Below are positions 1 to 6,723 of a stretch of DNA of 41,512 nt, one piece after another. Each line of letters starts with the position of its first letter. Positions within the stretch are counted from its first letter, which is position 1. The notes under the pieces were generated by a model. That model was not told the origin of the DNA and searched no databases. It saw nothing but the letters and a program-made list of their open reading frames with translations. This DNA is from Sphingomonadaceae bacterium (GTDB lineage Bacteria; Pseudomonadota; Alphaproteobacteria; Sphingomonadales; Sphingomonadaceae), in NCBI GenBank assembly GCA_025356175.1, contig JANXUP010000057.1:1-41512 (forward strand). Direction: 5' to 3'. Made by a program: the position numbers and the translations under genes.

Positions 1-1
1 G

Positions 2-1279
2 ATCGACTTCATCGACATGGAGTACAACTCCAACGTCCGTAAGGTCGAAAAGGCGATGAAGGACGCGCTCAAGAACGACCGGGCGCGTATTCAGGTCGGC
101 CGCATCTCCAGCTTCGGGCTGATGGAAATGAGCCGCCAGCGCCTGCGCACCGGCGTGCTCGAAGCGACGACCCGTGGTTGCCCGCACTGCGACGGCACCG
201 GCCTGGTCCGCACCGCAAGTTCGGCCGGCCTTTCGGCGCTGCGCTTCATCGAAGAAGAAGCGGCCAAGGGCAAGGGTTCGACCATCTCGCTCTACGCCAG
301 CACTGAGGCGGCGGTTTACCTGCTCAATGCCAAGCGGGGCGATCTTGCCGAGATCGAAGATCGCTACGGCGTGCGTGTGGAAGTCCTGCCCGAAGGGGAG
401 AATGAAGGGGCAAAGATGCGCGTGGCCTCATCCGGACCCCGCCCTGAGTTCACCCCCAAGTTCGAAGCCATCGTCATCGAAGAAGAAGACGACGAGGTAT
501 TCGAGGACGAAGACGAAGCCGAGGATGAAGACCGCGTCAACGATGACGCCGACCGCAGTGACCGCGACAAACCCCGTGGACGCGGACGTCGTCGTCGCGG
601 CGGCCGTGACCGCGCCGAGCCGCGCAGTGAGGGCGAGGCCGAAAAGCGTCCAGCAGCCGAAAGCGAACAGGACGATGCGTCCGATCGCGGCGAGCCAGGC
701 GAAGAACGCGCCGAACACGCCGAAGGCGATGACGAAGCACCGCGCAAGCGCCGCCGGCGTGGACGGCGGCGGCGGGGCGGTCGCGGCCGCGGTGAAGGCG
801 AAGGTGCCGAGGGCGAGAACGCCGAAGGTAACGGCGACGCCGATGCCGCAGAGGGTCAGGCTGATCCCGAAGCACCAGTCGAAGCTGCCGAGCCGGAAGC
901 CGACGAAGCTCCGGCCAAGCCCAAGCGCAGTCGCCGCAAGAAGGCTGATGCTGAGCCAGTGGAAGACGCAGAGCCAGGCCCTGAAGCAGCGCCAGTCGAA
1001 GCGCCCGTTGCCGAAGCAGAGGCTTTGGCCAAGCCCAAGCGCGCCCGCAAGGCCAAAGCCGCTGTCGCTCCCGAGGAGTCTGCCGAGGTCGTTGCGGCAG
1101 AGGAACCTACCGTAGCCGAGGAAGCTCCGGCCAAGCCCAAGCGCAGCCGCAAGAAGGCGGTCGAGACTAAACCGGAAGCCACCATCGTAGAGCCCGAACC
1201 GGAAACAACCGATGCGGGCAGCGGCGGAGACGATGCGCCCCGCCGCGGCGGTTGGTGGCAGCGCACCTTTGGCGAATAG
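2..1279 (+). CDS. rne: Ribonuclease E/G, C-terminal part (5' end outside window)
   Basis: The frame is already open at base 2 (IDFIDME precedes the first ATG), so the N-terminal S1 domain and most of the catalytic domain lie upstream of the window. What remains is the end of the RNase E/G catalytic core: a block reading RARIQVGRISSFGLMEMSRQ, then CPHCDGTG, the CPxCxG zinc-link motif through which RNase E protomers pair. Family knowledge: this is the endoribonuclease that processes rRNA and tRNA and starts mRNA decay. After about residue 150 of the visible part the protein becomes a long disordered tail of alternating acidic (EEEDDEVFEDEDEAEDED) and arginine-rich (RRRRGRRRRGGRGRG) stretches. 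It then has three near-identical PAKPKR repeats and a final WWQRTFGE. Such tails in alphaproteobacteria usually bind RNA and degradosome partners; which partners bind here cannot be read. A rho-independent terminator follows 12 bases after the stop. Confidence 0.95.
   Translation: MDFIDMEYNSNVRKVEKAMKDALKNDRARIQVGRISSFGLMEMSRQRLRTGVLEATTRGCPHCDGTGLVRTASSAGLSALRFIEEEAAKGKGSTISLYASTEAAVYLLNAKRGDLAEIEDRYGVRVEVLPEGENEGAKMRVASSGPRPEFTPKFEAIVIEEEDDEVFEDEDEAEDEDRVNDDADRSDRDKPRGRGRRRRGGRDRAEPRSEGEAEKRPAAESEQDDASDRGEPGEERAEHAEGDDEAPRKRRRRGRRRRGGRGRGEGEGAEGENAEGNGDADAAEGQADPEAPVEAAEPEADEAPAKPKRSRRKKADAEPVEDAEPGPEAAPVEAPVAEAEALAKPKRARKAKAAVAPEESAEVVAAEEPTVAEEAPAKPKRSRKKAVETKPEATIVEPEPETTDAGSGGDDAPRRGGWWQRTFGE
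905..1156 (+). repeat. Three imperfect tandem repeats in the RNase E tail
   Basis: A unit encoding EAPAKPKRSRRKK occurs at about 905-943. It recurs as EALAKPKRARKAK at about 1018-1056 and as EAPAKPKRSRKK at about 1121-1156, separated by acidic, Ala/Glu/Pro-rich linkers. Copies one and three are nearly identical at the DNA level, which suggests recent internal duplication. The alternation of basic and acidic blocks fits RNA-binding short linear motifs in a disordered tail; this role is inferred. Confidence 0.75.
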
Positions 1280-1291
1280 GCCAAACGGAAA

Positions 1292-1323
1292 GGGGCGTTG
1301 CCAAAACAGGCAGCGCCCCGTTT
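1292..1323 (+). terminator. Rho-independent terminator after rne
   Basis: An 11-bp stem (GGGGCGTTGCC at 1292-1302 with GGCAGCGCCCC at 1309-1319, one G-T wobble) encloses a 6-base loop and is followed by G and three T. It lies 12 bases past the RNase E stop and before the next start, so it should separate the two transcripts. Confidence 0.85.
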
Positions 1324-1354
1324 CATTTGCGCTGTCTGCGCCTATCTACGTCGG

Positions 1355-2326
1355 ATGACCCAGACAAGCGGATCGAAGCCCTATCACCACAAACGTGGCG
1401 GTGGCTTTCGCAATCTTCCAGGCAGTCCGCCACGCCGCGCGCGGCTCCGCGATTTCCTGAAGTTCCTGCTGTGGGACATGCGCCGCGCCAAACTGCCGCC
1501 GGTTCCCACTGGCCTTGCCGCTGCAACCAAACCCGACATTGCAGCCCTCTTAGACAACCAGATCGCCTGGCTGGGTCATGCTTGCTTCGCCATGCGGATC
1601 GGCGGAAAGCTCGTGCTTACCGATCCCTATCTGAGCCCGCACGCCGGCCCGTTCGGCTTTGGTCCCAAACGCTTCCTCCCCCCGGCGGTTGAGGCGGCTG
1701 ATTTGCCGCGGTTCGACCTGATCGTGATCAGCCACAACCATTATGATCACATCGATACCGCCGCGCTCAAGGCCTATCGCTGGCGCGCTGATACCCTGGT
1801 CGTGTGCCCGCTTGGCGTGGGCGCACTGCTGCGCCGCCAGGGCTTTTCCCAAGTCACCGAACTCGATTGGTGGCACGATTACGGATTAGGCGACCTGACC
1901 ATTACCGCCCTCCCCGCAGTCCATTTCTCCGGTCGCGGGCCGTTTGACCGCGATAAGACCTTGTGGTCGAGCATGGCGATTGCGGCGGCGGACCGGAAGG
2001 TCTGGTTCGGCGGCGATACCGGCTACGGCGAGGTGTTCAGCGAAATCGGCCGCCGCGCCGGGCCGTTCGATCTGGCGCTGGTCGGCATCGGCGCTTACGA
2101 GCCGCGGATCATCATGGAGGCCAGCCACGCCACGCCTGAAGAAGCGGTGATGATCGCGCGCGATATCGGCGCAAAGGCAGCGGTCGGGATGCATTGGGGC
2201 AGTATCATGCTGACCCCCGAGGACCCGTTCGAAGCGCCTGAACGGTTCCGCAAGGCCGCACTGGAACAGCAATATGGCGAGGCAAACGCCTGGATCATGC
2301 AGGTCGGCGAAGTGCGAGGCTTCTGA
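1355..2326 (+). CDS. MBL-fold metallohydrolase (NAPE-PLD / UlaG-like lactonase type)
   Basis: A 323-aa metallo-beta-lactamase-fold protein. The metal site is seen in SHNHYDHID (HxHxDH), with further ligands likely in FGGDTGYG and GMHWGS. The N-terminal segment (HHKRGGGFRN, then FLLWDMRR) matches the lead-in typical of the NAPE-PLD-like group of this fold, whose bacterial members are usually uncharacterised and may cleave phosphodiesters or lactones. There is no signal peptide, so it is probably cytosolic. I chose the ATG at 1355 because the earlier in-frame ATG at 1298 lies inside the upstream terminator hairpin. It ends three bases before the stop of the convergent methyltransferase, with no terminator between them. 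Family call is firm; substrate unknown. Confidence 0.88.
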   Translation: MTQTSGSKPYHHKRGGGFRNLPGSPPRRARLRDFLKFLLWDMRRAKLPPVPTGLAAATKPDIAALLDNQIAWLGHACFAMRIGGKLVLTDPYLSPHAGPFGFGPKRFLPPAVEAADLPRFDLIVISHNHYDHIDTAALKAYRWRADTLVVCPLGVGALLRRQGFSQVTELDWWHDYGLGDLTITALPAVHFSGRGPFDRDKTLWSSMAIAAADRKVWFGGDTGYGEVFSEIGRRAGPFDLALVGIGAYEPRIIMEASHATPEEAVMIARDIGAKAAVGMHWGSIMLTPEDPFEAPERFRKAALEQQYGEANAWIMQVGEVRGF

Positions 2327-2329
2327 GGT

Positions 2330-2965
2330 TCAGGCGGCCTTGATTGCTTCGCCCCACTCAATCCACCCCGCCCAGCGCGGCGTCTTGGGGGCATAACGCG
2401 CGCCAAGCTGATTGAGCGAAAAGTCCGCTGCCCCTGAAATCGCAGTGCCGACCGGACGCGTCAGATGGCACCCGCCGGCGAGCCGCTTCCACACCGGTTC
2501 GATCCGGTTTTGCCATTTGATCACGTCCGCGTCGGGTGCCTTGCCGTGTTCGGCATAAAGCAGCCGCCCGCCCGGCCGCAGCACGCGATGCAGTTCGCGC
2601 AGCGTCTGCGCGGCGTCGTCGACCGAGCACAGGGTGAAGGTGCAGACGACGCAATCGAAGCTCGCGTCGGCAAAGGGAATTGCCTCACCCATCCCTTCGC
2701 GAATATCGGCAACACGGCCCTGCTGCGCAGCAGCGGCCCGGGTGAAGTCGAGCCCCTTGGCTGAAGGATCCATCCCGGCGTAACTCTTTACCCGCGCCGG
2801 ATCGTAGAACTGCTGGTTGATTCCGCCACCGCAGCCAATTTCGAACACGTCACCGCTGGCCAGCGGCACGACCTTGTCACGGACCTGCATGATCGCCGGC
2901 GAGGAACAGGCGCAGCGGATCAGACGCGGGACGATATGTTCGTTATACCAGTTACCCAAAGTCAT
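2330..2965 (-). CDS. Class I SAM-dependent methyltransferase
   Basis: A 211-aa methyltransferase of the UbiE/type-11 class. The SAM-binding motif I is FEIGCGGG, the acidic ribose-contacting residue follows in AGMDPSAKG, and later strands DCVVCTFTLCSV and VLRPGGRLLYAEHG are typical of the fold. The start at 2965 (MTLGNWYNEH) has GGAG about nine bases upstream. ATG codons at 2974 and 2980 are alternatives, but the one at 2980 has a purine run too close to it. It is transcribed away from the LuxR-type regulator at 3183, and a large inverted repeat sits between them. Target molecule unknown; the small size and lack of a specificity domain fit a lipid or small-molecule substrate, which is inference. 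Confidence 0.85.
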   Translation of the reverse strand: MTLGNWYNEHIVPRLIRCACSSPAIMQVRDKVVPLASGDVFEIGCGGGINQQFYDPARVKSYAGMDPSAKGLDFTRAAAAQQGRVADIREGMGEAIPFADASFDCVVCTFTLCSVDDAAQTLRELHRVLRPGGRLLYAEHGKAPDADVIKWQNRIEPVWKRLAGGCHLTRPVGTAISGAADFSLNQLGARYAPKTPRWAGWIEWGEAIKAA

Positions 2966-3127
2966 CGGTCCCATCTCCATCCCTAGCCCGGCAAGCAGTG
3001 TTGCACGGCTGCTTGATGCAATCCACCCGTCTTCGGTGCGCAAATTGATGGGGATGCTGCAGACGCATTGAAACGCAGTTGCGCCAGGTCTGATCACTAA
3101 TCCTGCACCACTCAGAGCTTCGATTGG

Positions 3128-3155
3128 CTGGTATCACAAATATATTTGTTACCAG
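3128..3155. promoter_or_regulatory. Large inverted repeat, candidate operator
   Basis: CTGGTA at 3128-3133 and its exact reverse complement TACCAG at 3150-3155 flank a perfect 14-bp palindrome ACAAATATATTTGT (3136-3149); two extra bases (TC) sit on the left side only. It is AT-rich in a GC-rich context and lies in the 217-base gap between the divergent methyltransferase and LuxR-type genes, 28 bases before the latter's ATG. This is the geometry of an operator for one or both genes. There is no T-tract, so it is not a terminator. Confidence 0.6.
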
Positions 3156-3182
3156 TTCAAGCATGTCCTACGCTTGCCAATA

Positions 3183-3707
3183 ATGCCCCAGACACGCGCG
3201 CACATGGTAATCCTCGACACGCTGACCAACAAGCAGCGAGAGGTGCTGTCGTTCGTGTCCGACGGACTGACAAGCAAGGAAATTGCCCGTAAATTGAATA
3301 TTTCAGAGAGCGCAGTCAATCAGCGGATCGAAATGATCAGACATCGTCTTGGGGGTCTGCCGCGATCACAGATCGCCCGATTATACCGCCGCCAAAGCAC
3401 AGTGATGCTCACGATTCCGGCCAGTAATTCTCTTACAGGTAAGCCAATTGCCCTTCAGGCTTCCGCCAGTCTGGATCAAGCAGGCTTCGTGGAGGGGGTC
3501 GTTGGCCCTGTCGAGCTTAGTGCCCGGCAGTACAGCGACGTGTTGCAACCCTCCACAATTTCCCGAAAACTGGAATCTGCGCTCGCCGGTCCCGATCGCT
3601 ATTGGTGGCGAGCAGCAGCGATTGTCACGCTTGCCGCAGCCATCGCGATAACGGCATTGCTGGTACTCAGCGTTGCTGAGACCCTTGATGGACTTGTCGG
3701 GTCTTGA
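3183..3707 (+). CDS. LuxR-type HTH regulator with C-terminal membrane anchor
   Basis: A 174-aa protein with a LuxR/GerE-type helix-turn-helix at about residues 13-60 (LTNKQREVLSFVSDGLTSKE, continuing IARKLNISESAVNQRI) right at the N-terminus. There is no receiver or autoinducer domain. A variable linker follows, then one strongly hydrophobic segment near the C-terminus (AAAIVTLAAAIAITALLVLS), so the DNA-binding domain is probably tethered to the inner membrane. The start is uncertain: ATG at 3183 was chosen, ATG at 3204 and TTG at 3174 are possible, and none has a clear ribosome site. The stop overlaps the TTG start of a small membrane protein (TTGA), which implies translational coupling. The inverted repeat just upstream may be its own operator. 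Confidence 0.8.
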   Translation: MPQTRAHMVILDTLTNKQREVLSFVSDGLTSKEIARKLNISESAVNQRIEMIRHRLGGLPRSQIARLYRRQSTVMLTIPASNSLTGKPIALQASASLDQAGFVEGVVGPVELSARQYSDVLQPSTISRKLESALAGPDRYWWRAAAIVTLAAAIAITALLVLSVAETLDGLVGS

Positions 3708-4219
3708 TCGCCGCAGTCTGGCAAATCCTGTTCGATACGCTTGGCGCATGGCCATGGGCTGCCGTGGCGCCTTGCTATGCGCTGGCGCAGTTGCGCGGCG
3801 ACGTAAGAGGGCGCGGCTTGACAAGTCTGCTGGCAATCACCGCTGCGGTCAGCTTCCTGATGACCACAGCAGCGGCACCAGTTCATTCGGCAATGACTGA
3901 CAATCAGGCCCGACTTGGCCTCGATACCCTGTTCCTTGCTGTGCTTGTCGTCATAAGCCTGCGCAGCGTCCGTTTTTACCCGATCATTATTGCCGCCGCT
4001 CAGTTGCTCGGAGTGATGCTCGATGCCATCGCCGCCTCGCGATTTGCAGTCCGCCCGGGCCCGCAGATCATCCTCCTTTTCGCCGTCGCAATTATGCAAG
4101 TTTCCGCGCTTGGCTGCGGGCTTGTCGCGCACCGCAGCCGCCGGCCATTCTGGCGGCGCCGCGATCATTCGGAAAATCGCGGCGCAGAGCTTGCTCCCCG
4201 CGCGAACAGCGCTAGATAG
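3704..4219 (+). CDS. Small polytopic membrane protein coupled to the LuxR-type regulator
   Basis: A 171-aa protein of no family I recognise. It is mostly hydrophobic, with about four or five membrane segments (around WPWAAVAPCYALA, LLAITAAVSFLMTTAAA, LFLAVLVVISL, IIIAAAQLLGVML and IILLFAVAIMQVSALGCGLV) and a short basic tail (HRSRRPFWRRR). It starts with TTG inside the TTGA overlap with the regulator's stop, so the two are almost certainly one unit. Context suggests a sensor or partner for the membrane-anchored regulator. Its end lies 44 bases before sdhB, with no terminator seen. Confidence 0.65.
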   Translation: MIAAVWQILFDTLGAWPWAAVAPCYALAQLRGDVRGRGLTSLLAITAAVSFLMTTAAAPVHSAMTDNQARLGLDTLFLAVLVVISLRSVRFYPIIIAAAQLLGVMLDAIAASRFAVRPGPQIILLFAVAIMQVSALGCGLVAHRSRRPFWRRRDHSENRGAELAPRANSAR

Positions 4220-4263
4220 GGCCCCGAGCGCGGCCACCATGCCGTCAGTAAGGCAGGACCCAC

Positions 4264-5046
4264 ATGGCGACCTTCACCCTTCCCGCGAACAGCAAGATCA
4301 GCCGCAGCGGAACTGCGCACAAGGTTTCGGGTGCAGCTCGCGTGAAACGGTTCACCGTCTATCGCTACGATCCGGATAGCGGCCAAAATCCCCGTTACGA
4401 CACGTTCGAGATCGACCTCGATAGTTGCGGGCCGATGGTGCTCGACGCGCTGATCAAGATGAAGTCGGAAATGGACCCCACGCTGACCTTCCGCCGCTCG
4501 TGCCGCGAAGGGATTTGCGGGTCCTGCGCGATGAACCTCAATGGCCGCAATGGCCTCGCTTGTACCACCGCAATCGAAGATCTCCCCGGTGATATCCGCA
4601 TAACCCCTTTGCCGCACATGGAAGTGATCAAGGACCTGGTCCCCGATTTCACCCATTTCTATGCCCAGTACGCTTCGATCCGCCCGTGGCTGCAAACCGT
4701 TACCCCGACACCTTCGGGCAAGGAGCGCCTGCAGGGCCCCGAGCAGCGCGAAAAGCTCGACGGCCTTTACGAGTGCATTCTCTGCGCCTGCTGCTCCACT
4801 GCCTGCCCGAGCTACTGGTGGAACAGCGACAAGTTCCTTGGCCCGGCGATCCTTCTCCAGGCCTATCGCTGGCTGGCCGACAGCCGCGACGAGATGACCG
4901 GTGAGCGGCTCGATGAACTGGAAGATCCGTTCCGGCTCTATCGCTGCCACACCATCATGAACTGCGCCAACGTCTGCCCCAAGGGCCTCAACCCGGCCCG
5001 CGCGATCGCCGAAATCAAGAAGATGCAGGCGGCCAAACACGTCTGA
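4264..5046 (+). CDS. sdhB: Succinate dehydrogenase iron-sulfur subunit
   Basis: A 260-aa protein of normal SdhB length. The N-terminal ferredoxin domain carries the [2Fe-2S] ligands in [13 protein letters not shown] and, further on, the single Cys in GLACTTA. The C-terminal domain carries [17 protein letters not shown] and [20 protein letters not shown], the ligands for the [4Fe-4S] and [3Fe-4S] clusters. It passes electrons from the SdhA flavin to quinone in complex II at the inner membrane. AGGCAGGA lies just ahead of the ATG. sdhC, sdhD and sdhA are not within the 4 kb upstream and not downstream, so sdhB stands apart from the rest of complex II here. Confidence 0.97.
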   Translation: MATFTLPANSKISRSGTAHKVSGAARVKRFTVYRYDPDSGQNPRYDTFEIDLDSCGPMVLDALIKMKSEMDPTLTFRRSCREGICGSCAMNLNGRNGLACTTAIEDLPGDIRITPLPHMEVIKDLVPDFTHFYAQYASIRPWLQTVTPTPSGKERLQGPEQREKLDGLYECILCACCSTACPSYWWNSDKFLGPAILLQAYRWLADSRDEMTGERLDELEDPFRLYRCHTIMNCANVCPKGLNPARAIAEIKKMQAAKHV

Positions 5047-5062
5047 TGAGCGACGTCGTTTC

Positions 5063-5524
5063 ATGAGTGATGACCGCGGATTCAGAAGCGAGCCCGATCC
5101 CGACAATCCGGGATGGCAGACCTGGCAGCTGAACGATACGACCCGCTTTAACAGCTGGATGTTTCCCAAGCTGCTCGTGCGCCGCGACGATGATGGCAAG
5201 GCGCGGCTTCGGATGTTTCCTGAACACCGCCACACCAACCTGGGCGATAACATCCACGGCGGCACCGTGATGGCACTGGTCGACATCGCGCTATTCGCCT
5301 GTTCGCGGCAGCTTGGGATCATCGAAGCTGGAACCGCGGTGACGCTCGATCTCAACGTGCAATTTATCGGCGCTGGCAAGCCGGGCATACCGTGCGATGC
5401 GGTGACTGAATTGCTCAAGGAAACCCGCCGCCTCGTTTTTCTGCGCGGGATTGTCGAACAGGGTTCCGGCGACATCATCGCCGCCTTTTCGGGCACAATC
5501 CGCAAGCCGACCGCACCAAGATGA
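5063..5524 (+). CDS. PaaI-family hotdog-fold thioesterase
   Basis: A 153-aa single hotdog-domain protein. HTNLGDNIHGGTVMALVDIA matches the active-site helix region of the PaaI/YdiI thioesterases (HGG followed by a helix with Asp), and DLNVQFIGAGKPG is the next strand pair. The family hydrolyses acyl-CoA or aryl-CoA thioesters in the cytosol; the acyl group cannot be told. It begins 16 bases after sdhB and its TGA overlaps the ATG of zapE by four bases (ATGA), so sdhB, this gene and zapE probably form one transcript. Confidence 0.88.
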   Translation: MSDDRGFRSEPDPDNPGWQTWQLNDTTRFNSWMFPKLLVRRDDDGKARLRMFPEHRHTNLGDNIHGGTVMALVDIALFACSRQLGIIEAGTAVTLDLNVQFIGAGKPGIPCDAVTELLKETRRLVFLRGIVEQGSGDIIAAFSGTIRKPTAPR

Positions 5525-6636
5525 CCAGCGTTGCCGCCGCTTACGAGGCGTTGATTGCTGCGGGTGAATTGCAGCCAGACCCAGCGCAACGCGCCGCTGC
5601 GGAGCGACTGACGCAAATGCAAACTGCGCTTGAGGCGATTCCTTCGCGCGGATCGGTGTTGTGGCGCATTGCCCGGCGCAAACCCGAAACGGTGCGCGGG
5701 CTCTACTTGTGGGGCGGCGTCGGGCGCGGCAAATCGATGCTGATGGACCTGTTCCACCGCTGCCTGGCCATACCTGAAAAGCGCCGCGTCCACTTCCACG
5801 CCTTCATGATCGAAGTGCACGCGCGGCTCCGCGAGGCGCGCAAGAGCGAGAGCGGCGATCCGATTCCACCGGTCGCAGCGGCGATTGCCGATGGGCTGCG
5901 CGTGCTGGCTTTCGATGAGATGGTGGTCAACAATTCGGCTGACGCGCAGATCATGAGCCGACTGTTCACACAGCTGATTGTCGAACACCGGCTGTGCATT
6001 GTCACCACTTCCAACCGCGCCCCTGCGGAGCTCTACAAGGACGGGCTCAACCGCGAGCATTTTTTGCCTTTCATCGCCTTGATCGAGCACGAGCTGGACG
6101 TGTTGCCGCTCAACGGCCCGGTCGATTACCGGCTTGAGCGGCTCGGCGGGATCGACAGCTGGCATACTCCGCTCGGCGACGATGCAACTGCGCAGGTTCG
6201 CGAAGCTTTCTTCCGCCTGACCGATTACCCTCCCGAGGACAGCGCCCACGTACCCTCGGCCGATCTTCAGCTCGGCGGCAGGCGCGTGCTGCATGTCCCC
6301 AAGAGCCTCAAGGGCGTCGCGGTGTTCAGCTTCAAGCGGCTGTGCGGTGAAGCGCGCGGCGCGGCGGATTATCTGGCGATTGCCCACGCCTATCATACCG
6401 TGATCCTGGTCGGGGTGCCGCAGATGGGTCCGGAAAACCGCAATGAGGCGGCCCGTTTCGTCACGCTGATCGATGCGCTGTACGAGAACAAGGTCAAGCT
6501 GTTCGTCACCGCAGCCGCCGAACCCGATCAGCTCTACCCGGCAGGTGACGGCCGGTTTGAGTTCGAACGGACGGTCAGCCGCCTCATCGAGATGCAGAGC
6601 GGCGACTATCTGGCCGCCGGACACGGTGAAGCGTGA
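5521..6636 (+). CDS. zapE: Cell division protein ZapE (AFG1-like ATPase)
   Basis: A 371-aa P-loop ATPase of the AFG1/ZapE family at the usual length. Walker A is GGVGRGKSMLMDLF (about residues 63-76) and Walker B is VLAFDEMVVNN, followed by SADAQIMSRLF. The later block LIVEHRLCIVTTSNRAPAEL is typical of the family. ZapE is known to act at the division septum on FtsZ; mitochondrial AFG1/LACE1 relatives act in protein quality control. Its start is coupled to the preceding thioesterase by the ATGA overlap. The strand opposite this gene and sdhB carries a very long open frame that I take to be a shadow. Confidence 0.93.
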   Translation: MTSVAAAYEALIAAGELQPDPAQRAAAERLTQMQTALEAIPSRGSVLWRIARRKPETVRGLYLWGGVGRGKSMLMDLFHRCLAIPEKRRVHFHAFMIEVHARLREARKSESGDPIPPVAAAIADGLRVLAFDEMVVNNSADAQIMSRLFTQLIVEHRLCIVTTSNRAPAELYKDGLNREHFLPFIALIEHELDVLPLNGPVDYRLERLGGIDSWHTPLGDDATAQVREAFFRLTDYPPEDSAHVPSADLQLGGRRVLHVPKSLKGVAVFSFKRLCGEARGAADYLAIAHAYHTVILVGVPQMGPENRNEAARFVTLIDALYENKVKLFVTAAAEPDQLYPAGDGRFEFERTVSRLIEMQSGDYLAAGHGEA

Positions 6637-6637
6637 T

Positions 6638-6657
6638 AAGTGACCGATTGTTCACTT
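6638..6657. promoter_or_regulatory. 20-bp dyad upstream of the TonB receptor, TetR-like operator candidate
   Basis: AAGTGA (6638-6643) and its exact reverse complement TCACTT (6652-6657) flank CCGATTGT, with additional partial symmetry in the centre (16 of 20 positions). Size and half-site form resemble TetR-family operators. It begins two bases after the zapE stop and lies 67 bases ahead of the TonB receptor GTG start. No TetR gene is in the window. Confidence 0.4.
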
Positions 6658-6723
6658 TGAGATAATGTAACATCTGTCTAAGGCAGCGCACGAAACGCCC
6701 CTTGATTCGAAGAGATACACCTC

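Noticed and set aside
4165..6624. An 819-codon open frame on the minus strand
   Set aside because: It lies opposite sdhB, the thioesterase and zapE, which have clear family motifs; its translation has no domain and the composition of a GC-driven shadow.
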